Shown: piece by piece, positions 44,301 through 53,865 of the stretch
How positions within the stretch are numbered: position 1 is the first letter of the stretch
Layout: each line of letters opens with the position of its first letter
Assembly (NCBI GenBank): GCA_019096065.1
Contig: JAGUCH010000001.1
Span: 16,864,001 to 16,928,000 of the forward strand
Reading direction: 5' to 3'
Length of the DNA: 64,000 bases
From: Paracyclopina nana
Lineage: Eukaryota > Arthropoda > Copepoda > Cyclopoida > Cyclopettidae
The notes under the pieces: generated by a model
Told to the model about the DNA's origin: nothing
The model's database searches: none
Seen by the model: only the letters and a program-made list of their open reading frames with translations
Translations under genes and position numbers: made by a program

Positions 44301-46737
44301 GGTTGCACAATTCGCCTCGTCATCATAAACAGTCGACGACGACGAGTAGAACGGGTTGCTCGGCTAATTTCATCACGTCCACACAAATCCAGCTTGCAAT
44401 TTTTAGTACTAAAGAACTATTTCTGCATGCAGCTGAATCCGAAAAGCATAAAAACGCCGGAATATTAGCAGCTTCCGCTACAGTTTTGCTGCCATTTGCG
44501 AAAATGCTGGGAAGTTGTTGGCCTTTTCCCTCTCTTTTATTGTGAAATAGCTAAACTGAGCTCCAATAGAGGGAAATTGCGAGCAACTGCCGAAAAATGT
44601 AGCAGCAGCCATAAAGTAATCTTGGATCTAGATGACATCAGAAGGTAAATGGGCATTTTCAGGATCGCAAATCCATCAATCCACAACTGCTGCTGGGACA
44701 ACACGACAAGCATGTGTCCATTTCACAGATTTTTCCCCCCCTCAGGACAATTCTCTTCGCACTACATGAGAGCAAACTTTCATGTGAAGGTTAATTTTTC
44801 CATCAGATCAACTACTGCTGCTACGTGAGATCGATGCCATCGTCAGCCTTACGTGAGTCGACCACCCAAAAACCTACGATACTTTTTCTGTTGCGTAATT
44901 AGGATAATTGGAGCATGGAGGTAAATGAGGGTGACAGCAGTAGAAGCAATGGTCAAATAAATGCCCTTTGTCACAATGCCAGCAGAAATGGAAAAAGCCT
45001 AGAGGCGATGCCTTTATGCTTCGCTTTTGGGGATTGATGATGGTCAACAACAACTAGTGCAAAACAGATCTGCAGTTTTGGGACACAAATAACAGCATAA
45101 CACAGGCCTCTTAACAGCTTTGCCTTGATTGCAGCAAACAGCAGCAGTCACAGTAATTATCCCCGATGCAGCTAGCCTCGAAAATGGACAAGACTATCTA
45201 TCTACCTATTATCGAACGGCATCGTCATTAAGGCAAACTTCAAAAAAGGTAAAAGCAGCAGACCAGCCTGGAAAGTTCGTTCTTCTTTTTTTGCAGGTAT
45301 AAAATACTGAGGATCGCATTTGCGTGTTCAATAATTCTACTGAGTGTGACGATCCGTAACTCCCCTCGCTTTTGCGTTGCAGCAGTAGAAAGCTTTTTAG
45401 AGCTTCTATGATCTAGCTTCGTTATCTCGTTACGAACCGGCAAATAATTTCCAAGTGTTGTGCAGAGTATATACTATACCAAACAAGGAAAGCTACACTG
45501 AGCTAAGGGGGGAAATATGGACACACTCATGATGCATTAGGAATGCTTGGCATTCCAGCTTGAGCAGCAGTCTTCTTGGGATTTTCTGTAATTGTCTTTG
45601 CGCGAGAGAGCTTCAAAAAAAGGGTGCACAGCTATGATGATCATGTAGAGTTTCAATTTTTTGCTGTCCATCATCACAAAGCATGGAGAGATGGCAATTT
45701 TTTCCCTTGCCTTCTTGCACTCCGTGATAGCTTGTGGTAAAGACTCTTGAAGCTTGCGGAATGCTAAAATTCGCAGCAGCAGTGAAGGGGTCAATTTTAG
45801 CCAGAGCATTCCATGACGACGACGACGACGAGAACGACAAGTTTTGAGAGAAAAGGCGCAGAGAGATGCGCGCAATTTTATCATTGTTTGCTCTTCCCCC
45901 TAATGTGGGAAACATCATTCATCTTCTTCGTGCTCATTTTCGTCTTCGAATGAGAATGGATCCGATAATTTTCTTAGCAATTTGCAAACTCTATCATTGA
46001 CATGGTGCACTTAAAGCATGCTCAGGCCAGCAATAATAGAGTGTTTGACCTTTTTTGTGACTCGCGCGGCCGTCAAAGTCCTCAATAGGTCGGCAGTTTG
46101 GGACTGAATTAGCAGCAATAACAGCAGCGAAAAAACGTCGTCGGTCGGCAGACTTAGGGAAATCAATTCTGCTTACCTGTTGAAGACGTTGTCTGAGTTG
46201 GCATATTTAACCAGTTTCTCGATGGGTGGTAGCAAGTCATCTGGATTTGGCATGGATTCTCTCTGATTGTAACCTGCAATACAGGCGCATATGAAAACTG
46301 GAGCACAAATTCAAAAACCACATGTGCTGCTCTTTTTTTCGAAACGCAAGCACACACACACCAAACACAGCCTGCCTGCTATATGGTGTGTGCTTTATTT
46401 CGAAAAGCTTTACGACTTCAGCAAGCCAAACTTTACCAAAAATTGGTGCTGTGGCAAAAATGTTGAATAGTAAAATTTAAGAAAAAAGCTTCCACTTACC
46501 ACCCTCTCCATCGTCTGTATCTTCGTACAAATCTACGTTAAAAGAAACTACTAGCACTTTTTGCAACAGCATCATAACTTGAATAAAAAGTTCACTTACC
46601 ACCTTCGCCTTCGTCCGAGTCTTCATTTGGAAAGTAGTATATATCTGCAAGAGATTCACACGTTAGTCCGACTCGAAATTGAGCGCCCAGCGAGGCCGGG
46701 AAGGGCTTAAATTTGACCAAAAATACCTACCAGCCAT
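35392..46737 (-). CDS. PPP4R1: Protein phosphatase 4 regulatory subunit 1 (HEAT repeats)
   Basis: Scaffold subunit that binds the PP4 catalytic subunit and directs its dephosphorylation targets. Eleven coding exons: 46731-46737 (7 bp), 46600-46644, 46500-46532, 46177-46273, 39612-39718, 39255-39547, 37792-37962, 37060-37729, 36763-36858, 35612-36652 and 35392-35549, giving 905 residues. The start MADIYYFPNEDSDEG is acidic; then IEKLVKYANSDNVFNRQFIA and HEAT repeats (VRAELMEQVPHIA, VRKTSQAALLVLLEQ, VRKVCAANFGD, WGVRKACADVFMPVS). A variable acidic centre holds a polyglutamine run. A conserved second half follows (YFVSMTDPSRAQTVDSDIAH, MQWKVRRTLASSIHELGVIL, FDGFLKDLDEVRIGLLKHLA). Intron 4 is 6.4 kb; intron 6 hosts the miR-71/miR-2 cluster. 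It is head-to-head with TIPIN. Confidence 0.96.
38436..38512 (-). ncRNA. mir-2: mir-2 hairpin (copy B), last in the cluster
   Basis: The mature 3p arm at 38443-38465 (minus) begins TATCACAGCCAGCTTTGATG and ends AGC, identical as far as I recall to arthropod miR-2a. The 5p arm on the same strand (CTCTCAAAGTGGCCGTGACA) pairs with it across a loop of about 22 bases. It sits in PPP4R1 intron 6 on the host strand and targets mRNAs through seed ATCACAG. Known miR-2 family members regulate apoptosis and neural genes in insects. Confidence 0.92.
38576..38655 (-). ncRNA. mir-13: mir-13-like hairpin of the miR-2 family
   Basis: The 3p arm at 38583-38604 (minus) begins TATCACAGCCAATTTGACGA and ends GT. 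This keeps the miR-2 family seed, and the tail TTTGACGAGT matches miR-13b, with A in place of T at position 12. The 5p arm around CGTCAAAGTGGTTGCGGTG pairs with it over a loop containing TATAAAAACC. It lies between the two mir-2 copies. Confidence 0.88.
38775..38848 (-). ncRNA. mir-2: mir-2 hairpin (copy A)
   Basis: The 3p arm at 38783-38805 (minus) is identical to that of copy B (starts TATCACAGCCAGCTTTGATG). The 5p arm GCATCAAGGTTGGCTTGTCA pairs with it over a short loop. The hairpin backbone differs from copy B, so the copies are old or have diverged outside the mature strand. Confidence 0.92.
39118..39202 (-). ncRNA. mir-71: mir-71 hairpin, first in the cluster
   Basis: The 5p arm at 39168-39190 (minus) begins TGAAAGACATGGGTAGTGAG and ends ATG, the known miR-71 sequence. 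The opposite arm at 39130-39151 (CTCTCACTATTTTGTCTTTC) folds back onto it with a loop of about 18 bases. miR-71 upstream of miR-2 members is the ancestral protostome cluster. It is on the PPP4R1 strand and ends about 50 bp from exon 6. Confidence 0.94.
39719..46176 (-). other. PPP4R1 intron 4 (6.4 kb): no confident gene
   Basis: Large intron with a GC-rich block at about 40000-41400 and many short triplet repeats: (GAC)n near 40470, (TTG)n at about 41470, and (GCA/GCT)n near 41560, 42430, 43680 and 43910. A 14-bp string TCAATCATGCAGGN occurs twice near 42953 and 43011. Long open frames in the GC-rich block occur on both strands and are low complexity, so I do not call them genes. Confidence 0.6.
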
Positions 46738-47427
46738 TTTGTCTCTTGATCATTTTTGATCTAGGCTGAATGTAACGGCTGCGTTTCAAGCCTTTTCAGG
46801 TTCGAAATGGCCACAAATGGCAGCTATTGAGGGGAAACAAGCCAAAAGATAACACTGTGGATCTTCCCTTGTGCTGCGCTTGGTTTTTGTTGCGAAAGAC
46901 TTAGTAATGACGCGGGTGCGCAGTTTCTTCACCCGGCCGATTTGGCAGAAAATAAATTCAATTTTGGCCTTGTCATTTCAAAAACGAAAAGCTTAATTTG
47001 AGGCATTTCAGAAATTGTGCAGGCCGCATTTGTAAATTATATCAAGTGTATTGACGAATAAAACTCATATTTTTGATTGGTAAATAATTATTTAAGAAAA
47101 ATAAATGTTCAAGACTCAATACTGAAATCGATTCATAAGAGATGTAAGCGATTTTCAGAAAACTTGACTCACTTTCGGTATTTTTGTCTGAAATTGAAAA
47201 ATTATTTGAAAGGAAAAAAATAGACGATTTGTGAAAAACGATGAGAGTACATGAAACCTTGCGATGCTTTTTAAGCACTAGCTTATACAGGCATAAAGAT
47301 TCAGTGACATTTTACATTAACTTCTTGTGATTTTTTTTTCGATCGAAATGCCGCGAAATCCAAATCATTGCAACAAAATTCAAAACAAAGCAGCAAACTC
47401 CTGTAAGTCAGTTTAGAATCTGAGAAA
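46738..47427. promoter_or_regulatory. Divergent promoter region between PPP4R1 and TIPIN
   Basis: The two start codons face away from each other across 690 bp. Both genes are broadly expressed and cell-cycle related, so a shared promoter is plausible. No specific element stands out. Confidence 0.4.
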
Positions 47428-48404
47428 ATGGAAGTCGAGGATGGATTTGGTGCGGAGGATCTCTTTGACGGTATGCACGACATTTATATCAATATTAAGT
47501 CACACTTGCTAATTGAGTTAATTCCAATTCTGCAGATGATCGACGCCAATCTGACGATGAGGAAAATCGAGGCACCAATTTGATTGATGAAGCCTTTGAA
47601 GTACCTGAAAAGTCCAGCAAAGCCAAAGCTGATGAGGAGAAGTCAAAGAAGCGCATAATTCGCAATCCTCAGCCAAAATTAGACCCTGCCAGGATTCTTG
47701 GCCCGCGTGGAATTTCCACGCTTCCACAGGTTTTCTCCGACTTTAAGGCTAAAGGCGGTGATCATGTCTTTGAAGACCTAGATATGTACATGAAGAAAAT
47801 GGAGCATTGGGCTCACCGGTTGTACCCCAAACTACCTTGTGATGATGTCATGGACAGGATTGCCGTTTTGGGCAAGAAAATGTCCATTCAGGTAATTGCA
47901 TATTATTACTTCATTGCCTTTACTCTTATAAGAAGCTTATTTTTGCAGACAAATGTCAAAAAAATCCGAATGGGCATGGATCCCCTAATTCAACAAGAAG
48001 TCCCGAATGAGGAGGAAATTGAGGAGAACCAAGAAGATAACACGCATCGTTATGACAACGAAGAGTTTCCTACTGAAGACGTGTTTGAAGAAATGATGCG
48101 TGAAGCTGACGAGGCCAATAGAGAGCCTCCAAAAGAAGCTCCTAAACCGAGCCAAGGCCTGACTGAGGAGCAGAAGGAACGAATGATGAGGAATAGGCGT
48201 TTGGCTGAGGAAAGGCGATTGGCAAGGCAACAAGAAAAGTTGAAATTGGAGGCTGCAGCTTTATCTCAGAACGAAGACGATGAGCAAATTACCATCATTT
48301 GTCATAATGAGGACGACTCAGATGTGGAGCAACCTTTGTCACAAGTCTACACTTCAAATCGCAGGAATTTACCGGAGCCAGGGCAAAACGAAGATTCCTC
48401 ATGA
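47428..48404 (+). CDS. TIPIN: TIMELESS-interacting protein (Swi3/Csm3 family)
   Basis: Nuclear replication-fork protein that binds Timeless and RPA and supports the S-phase checkpoint. Three coding exons, 47428-47470, 47536-47891 and 47949-48404, give 284 residues. The Swi3 domain is clear: LDPARILGPRGISTLPQVFS, then a helical block MYMKKMEHWAHRLYPKLP and VMDRIAVLGKK, then VKKIRMGMDP. The C-terminal half is acidic with a Glu/Arg coiled-coil-like stretch (MMRNRRLAEERRLARQQEKL). Length matches the family (about 280-300). Confidence 0.94.
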
Positions 48405-50856
48405 CGTATTCACCGTAAGCTTTTAATATGCTCATCACCCAACCTTTCACGTATACTCGTAGCTTAGCTCGACCGCTATATAGATTTTCGCCTTTTCCCA
48501 CTTTCTCTTCTTGCATTGAGTTTTGAAGATCATCAGAGATTAGTTTAATGCGCTCAAAGCATGATGCCTGGCTTGCTTCATTCGTTTCGATGTTCACTGA
48601 CCAAGTGATGACTTCCACTAGAAATGTGTGAAAGTGAAATCATTGTGCGCAGATGAAATGAGGATGAGCTCGAACCAGCATGAGCTCTTAACTCTGAGCC
48701 AAGATGAGTTCTCGTGTTCAGAATAATTCATGATGATAATCCGAAAAAAGCCTCTCTTTGAATCGCACGTCTCAATTTCATGAAATAACTACGATTCCAG
48801 CTTTGTTGCACTTGTGTGTGAATTTGAGCGTTGTGCAAAATCTTTCGAGACTCGTTGTTCGTTGTTTATGGCAAGTAGCAGACAGCAGCAGATGAAATTA
48901 CGTGAACGTGAAACTTGAAAGGAAGAAGAAGAGTTTCTGTTATTCACATGTCTATCCGTGTCGAAAAACATTTCTCAGGCTTCTCACGAATGATGATGTA
49001 GTAGCAGTGCCCAAAATGCACAATGCATTCATATTTCGGAGGCTCCCGAAGATGATTTTCCTTTCCATTTTGGTTGACACGGGTTTGGAAAATAATTTTT
49101 CCATGCCTCGCTGCCATTTGTGAAATTACTCTTATGATCACATAAAAGCCTATTTTGCCAAGATCGCATGTTTTTCTCCTCGTCATAGAGATGAAACTGT
49201 TTAACTTATCACACCTTGCGTGCAAGTAGAAATTGGCATTTACGCGTTGGAGGAACCTGTCATGATCGAAGAAATTTGTTTAACTGCTCCTCCCAGGATA
49301 ATGAAGGATATTTCAGTTTCGCAGGTGAAGCAGCGCACAACAGGTGAACCCAAACAAATTTAACCTCAATCAATCACCAAGGAATCAGACTCGTTTCACT
49401 TGCGGTAATTTGAGTTTAATAGGTCAAATTGTTATTTTGCTCGCTGCCTCCGTGTGGTTATTTCATTTCGTAAAATTGCCACCAACGAAGACGGAAGATT
49501 TTCGCTTGAGGCAACTCTAAGCTACATATACACATGCTATGACAAAACGGCGCCCATTATGCGTTTTTTTCATTCTTTTACTCCATATGCGCTGAGCCTC
49601 GAGGTATTTTAACGATGACGGGTATAGTAAAACTATGCCATGAGTAAAATTGCCTTTGGTGCACTATGCGGGCAATAAATCCTCTGAGGGCTAAAAAACC
49701 TTAATTGACTCGGCTGCGGCAAGAGTGCTCACAAAGATGGGGTTTTTGCCCCCACTTTTACCCATCGTGCATTTTTCTGTGTTCGTAGATCTGATCCGCG
49801 CTCGCAAGTCTTGTTCAGTATCGTTCCCGTCTCTCTTTTGTGCAGACAGAAAACGCAAACGCGGACGACGGATTAATTGGGATCCGTCCATGTAATTTCA
49901 TAGACTGTCTAAAAGAGGGGAAAAAATCCCTTATCCAACATATGGTGTGTTCAGTTGCAACATGTGGGTACTTTGATGGGTTGGAGATATTGCTGTCCAC
50001 TAGTGAAACTCCACATGTGCGTGCAGATTGATTTTGTTTGTTATTTTTGGAGCAAATTCCCAGAAGAAAGATATTCCTTGGAGACTTTAGCTGGTGAGTG
50101 ATAAACGGCCATGGATCGGACTATAACAATTTGTCCCTTTGAAGTTTTTTTTAAAATGCTGCTTAGCTGAACTGTCAAGAAAAAAGCATTGCTTGCATTT
50201 CTTGGATAGAAAGCAAATTGGCCGCATTTTTAATTTTTTAATGGGTAATTCGAGATTTTCTCTTTTTTTCTTGTTGCTGGAGTGAGACTTAAAATGTGCT
50301 GGATGATTTAGAGTTCCATTTTCCCCAATTCGCCCACTTAAATTTCATGTGTAATGGTTTGGCAAGAAATATTGAATGTCAAAAAGTCGATTATTGCATA
50401 ATAATGTTTTCTCTCGTCTCATGCTCAAACTGCTTTGTCATACAAATAGGGCGTTCTATGTGCGTCTATTTGCAAGCATATTTACTATCTATAAATGGGG
50501 GACAAATTTGTAGATACAAAACATGACATGACAGTCCCAGCATGGATGTCATGTTCTTGTAAATGCGATGCCATAAACCGAGGAAACTACAAGCATATGG
50601 TCTTTTTGAATCTCACGATTTGCAGCTTTAGGCAAAAACTTGGGGTGTAATCATCGTGAAAAAGTTGCATAAACAATGCAGCATTTTCACAAATCGATTT
50701 TACCTCTCGTTTTGCAATTCAAATACAAGCCACTTTGTCTTCCTCTTCCAGTTTCTGTTGAAGAATTTGAAGCTGCTGAATATGACCATCCATCAAGTCT
50801 TGATTTGAAGGTGCATCACATATAATTGATGATGATCCGGGTGGAAATTCTCCAAA
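48405..50856. other. Intergenic region, TIPIN to lipid phosphatase: no gene seen
   Basis: About 2.4 kb of AT-rich sequence. An acceptor-like site CTTCCTCTTCCAG near 50750 suggests a 5' UTR exon for the downstream lipid phosphatase. No other supported feature. Confidence 0.55.
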
Positions 50857-51813
50857 ATGGGAAATCCTGCCAATAATTCCGACGAGACGATCATGAGCAA
50901 CATGGAGGAGGGAGGCAATAATTCCGCAGCGAATGTATCACTCGGCGACGATCATCAAGAAAAAAGACCTTTTACCAGAGTGATCCTTACCAAAATCGTC
51001 AATACTCTGGCAGTGATTTCACTCATCACCGTGACCTTGCTTTTGAGATCTGACAAGATCGTGGGCGTGTCGTCCTACCCACGTGGCTTTTTTTGTGATG
51101 ACCTCAGCCTCAGATATCCAGTGAGGCCGGAAACCGTCTCCACCAAGGTCCTGCTCCTTGGCACATTATTATTTGCTGCCATTCTGTTCGCCACCACAGA
51201 GTATTTCATCATCAGGGCCAAATCCTTCGCGGCCTTTCGGCCAGTGGCCTGCTTCAAAAAGACTATCCAGGTACCCGCGTGGGTGGGGCCTGCGGGCCAA
51301 TTACTGTTCATATATTTGATGGGGGCTGCAGCCAACTCCATACTGACAGATGTGGCCAAAAGTGTCATCGGCTGGCCTAGGCCGAATTTTTTGGCCTTTT
51401 GCACACCCAACGTGACGTGCGACGAGAGCAACAAGCATGTCTACGTCACAGACTTTAAATGTCTCACTGCAAATGAGGACAAATTGGCCGATGCATTCAA
51501 GTCCTTCCCCTCTGCACATGCGTCGTACGCGGCCTTTGCGGCCTTCTTCCTCATAGTGTACATCTACGAACGCTTCGCAGCCTTTCCAGACTTCAAGTCA
51601 ACGCTAAGGCCAATTCTGCAGATATTTGTGTTGGCAATTTGCCTGTGGTCAGCCTTGACGAGGATCACAGACTTTGTGCACCATCCGATTGATGTGTTTG
51701 CCGGCCTTTTCCTCGGAACAATAGTGGCCTTGTGGGCAAGGCCTTTAACCCGTGACGTGTTGTCGAAAATTGACCTTGAGCACAATAGGAGCTTAACTTT
51801 CTGCCTAAAATGA
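50857..51813 (+). CDS. Phospholipid phosphatase (PAP2/LPP, wunen-like)
   Basis: Six-helix membrane enzyme that dephosphorylates lipid phosphates such as phosphatidic and lysophosphatidic acid, usually at the cell surface. One exon, 318 residues. A polar N-terminus with NNS sites leads to TM1 (VNTLAVISLITVTLLLRS). The three PAP2 motifs are present: KSVIGWPRP (Lys168, Arg175), SFPSAH (His221) and TRITDFVHHPID (Arg269, His275, Asp279). The canonical motifs read PSGH and SRxxxxxH, so Gly is Ala and Ser is Thr here, while the charged catalytic residues are kept. Family members in flies (wunen, lazaro) guide germ cells and phototransduction lipid turnover; the role here is unknown. Confidence 0.9.
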   Translation: MGNPANNSDETIMSNMEEGGNNSAANVSLGDDHQEKRPFTRVILTKIVNTLAVISLITVTLLLRSDKIVGVSSYPRGFFCDDLSLRYPVRPETVSTKVLLLGTLLFAAILFATTEYFIIRAKSFAAFRPVACFKKTIQVPAWVGPAGQLLFIYLMGAAANSILTDVAKSVIGWPRPNFLAFCTPNVTCDESNKHVYVTDFKCLTANEDKLADAFKSFPSAHASYAAFAAFFLIVYIYERFAAFPDFKSTLRPILQIFVLAICLWSALTRITDFVHHPIDVFAGLFLGTIVALWARPLTRDVLSKIDLEHNRSLTFCLK

Positions 51814-51899
51814 GTATTATTAATAGAGCAAGCTTCAATGACGGGGTGGTATATAATATATAGCATATATCATAATATGACAGTACACATAGTAGTATA

Positions 51900-53785
51900 C
51901 AGTCTGACCGTTCAAAATTGGACGGTACGGGAATCTAAACTTTTTGTCACATATTCAATAAATACAGGACTTTTAAATGATATCGTTGGAAAGATTGAGC
52001 CTTTTTCCATCTTTTTTGTATAAGTAGAAAAAGTCAATTTAACAAGAAATAAACCAGGAAAATTCATTTTTCCCAAGGCAACCCAGAAAATTGTCGCGAA
52101 AAAACTGATGCATCATTTATTTTTTGCTGTCACGCGGAATTCTCAATAATATTTTTCATTTTGTCAGAAAACAAAAAAGATGCCCAAAGGTTCCCCAACC
52201 AGGAAAATCGTGGTTTGAATTGTCGGTGAACGATTGAAAAGTAGTATAAGTTTTCCGTACTCTCCATCAACTAGATCTTGACAAACATCTCTCACTATGT
52301 GCCAAACTAGTCAGCCGCACTTGTCGACGCTAAGTCTCATAGACTAACTCTTTTTCTCAACCGCCGGTTCCAAAACTAGTCAGCCATTTTGGAGATGCCA
52401 AGCACTCAAGTGGACGGAAGAAATGCTAATGCCATGTGGACTACGACAATCTAAACGAGGTTTGACATGGTTGTTATCGAAAAGTAGTTGTAGCAAGCTA
52501 ACTTCTTTTTGCAAATAAACGAAACCTTGTACTTGTTTTCAAGCACGATAATCCGAAAATCTGACCGCTATGCGCAAAAAACTGTTTTGAATCCGCGGTT
52601 ATGAAGGCTGCGTTTGCCTTGCCTACAGCCATTGGCCTCTCGCTGAGGCCTTCAGCAAATCAAATGGCATTGTTTGATGTCATATGCAGCAATATTTTAT
52701 TAATCACTTAAATAATTTGTCTCCAAGCCTGAGTTTTTTGCCAAAGGTCCAAGGTCCCAGAGCCTGCCTTATTCGAATCCAAACTTGTCTTTCCCGCATC
52801 CAAAACGGCCCGCTTCTTCGAGTTGATTTCAGCAGCGCCGAGCTCGTAGTCCAAGGCTTGTCTTATTCGAATCCAAACTTGTCTTTCCCGTAGTCGAAAA
52901 TTGCCGGCTCCCGAGTCGATTTCGGCAGCGCAGCGCCGAGCTCGTAGTCTCCAAGCCAAGCCTGAGTTTTTGCCAAAGTCCAAGGCCCCAGAGCCTGCCT
53001 TATTCGAATCCAAACTTGTCTTTCCCGTAGTCCAAAATGGCCCACTTCTTCGAGTTGATTTCGGCAGCGTTGAGCTCGGCCCCTGATCGAGCTTGTCTTA
53101 TTTGAATCCAAACTTGTCTTTCCGGTAGTCCAAAATCGCCGGCTCCGAGTTGATTTCAGCAGCGCCGAGCCCGCGTAGTCTTCAAGCCTGAGTTTTTGCC
53201 AAGTCCAAGCCCCCTGAGCTTGTCTTATTCGAATCCAAAATTGGCCGGCTCCCGAGTCGATTTCGGCAGCGCCGAGCTCGTAGTGGCCAAGGGGAAACGG
53301 AAATGGACAAAATTGTAAACAAAGTTCATGAGCAATTTTAACTTTCATTTTTCAATCACGAATTGCTCTAAAGTAGTCCCAAGAATTGTAGAAAAAGAAC
53401 TCTTCCGATCACTCTGACATCTGCAACTCCTTGTGCCAAAACCCATTTGCAGAAGGATCATCAAAACCTAATATAAGGGGAAAAAATATATTTGTTGAAA
53501 ACAAATACAAGTTTGAGACTACTTTAAGGAAATTAGGCTGACATTACTTTGCACATCAAATGTACTCAAAAGTGGTCTCACCATTATACTACTTTTCGAT
53601 GCACTATCTTGGTAAACCTTGTCGGATCGAAAAGTAGTTCTTGTTTCGCGAAAAGCGATACAGCACGGGAAAATTTTTCCTGGTTGGGTCAAGCTTTCCA
53701 ACGATACCCATTAAGCCTCAAAATTCATGAATTCATAACACAAACTTTTGATTCCCGCACCGTCCAATTTTGAACGGTCAGACGG
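51900..53785. mobile_element. Non-autonomous DNA element, 1.9 kb, inverted-repeat ends and internal satellite
   Basis: The left end from 51900 (CAGTCTGACCGTTCAAAATT then GGACGGTACGGGAATC) matches the reverse complement of the right end (to 53785) at about 34 of 36 positions. Further inside the arms, shorter matches remain (ATCGTTGGAAAG; CCAGGAAAA). TA flanks both ends, so a TA target duplication is possible (Tc1/mariner-like), but short TA matches are weak evidence. No transposase frame is present. The element fills the gap between two convergent genes and starts 87 bp after the lipid phosphatase stop. Confidence 0.75.
52723..53290. repeat. Dimeric tandem repeat inside the inverted-repeat element
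   Basis: The phrase TTATTCGAATCCAAACTTGT recurs at about 52768, 52863, 53000, 53098 (one change) and, shortened, 53225. Spacings alternate at about 95, 137, 98 and 127 bp. The longer units carry an extra segment with AAGCCTGAGTTTTTGCC. This gives a higher-order unit of roughly 225-232 bp made of a short and a long monomer. Other shared blocks are GCAGCGCCGAGCTCGTAGT and TCGAGTTGATTTCGGC. Open frames across it are by-products of the repeat. Confidence 0.85.
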
Positions 53786-53865
53786 TATATACGCTCAATT
53801 TTGTACAGTAATACATCTGAGGGTCTTTTATTGGTCCTATTTAGATGATGATGGGGAAGACGGTT

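Noticed and set aside
52708-53348. Open frames and a CRISPR-like appearance of the repeat array at 52.7-53.3 kb
   Set aside because: The host is an animal, the units are of two alternating lengths without unique spacers, and the frames merely read through the repeat.
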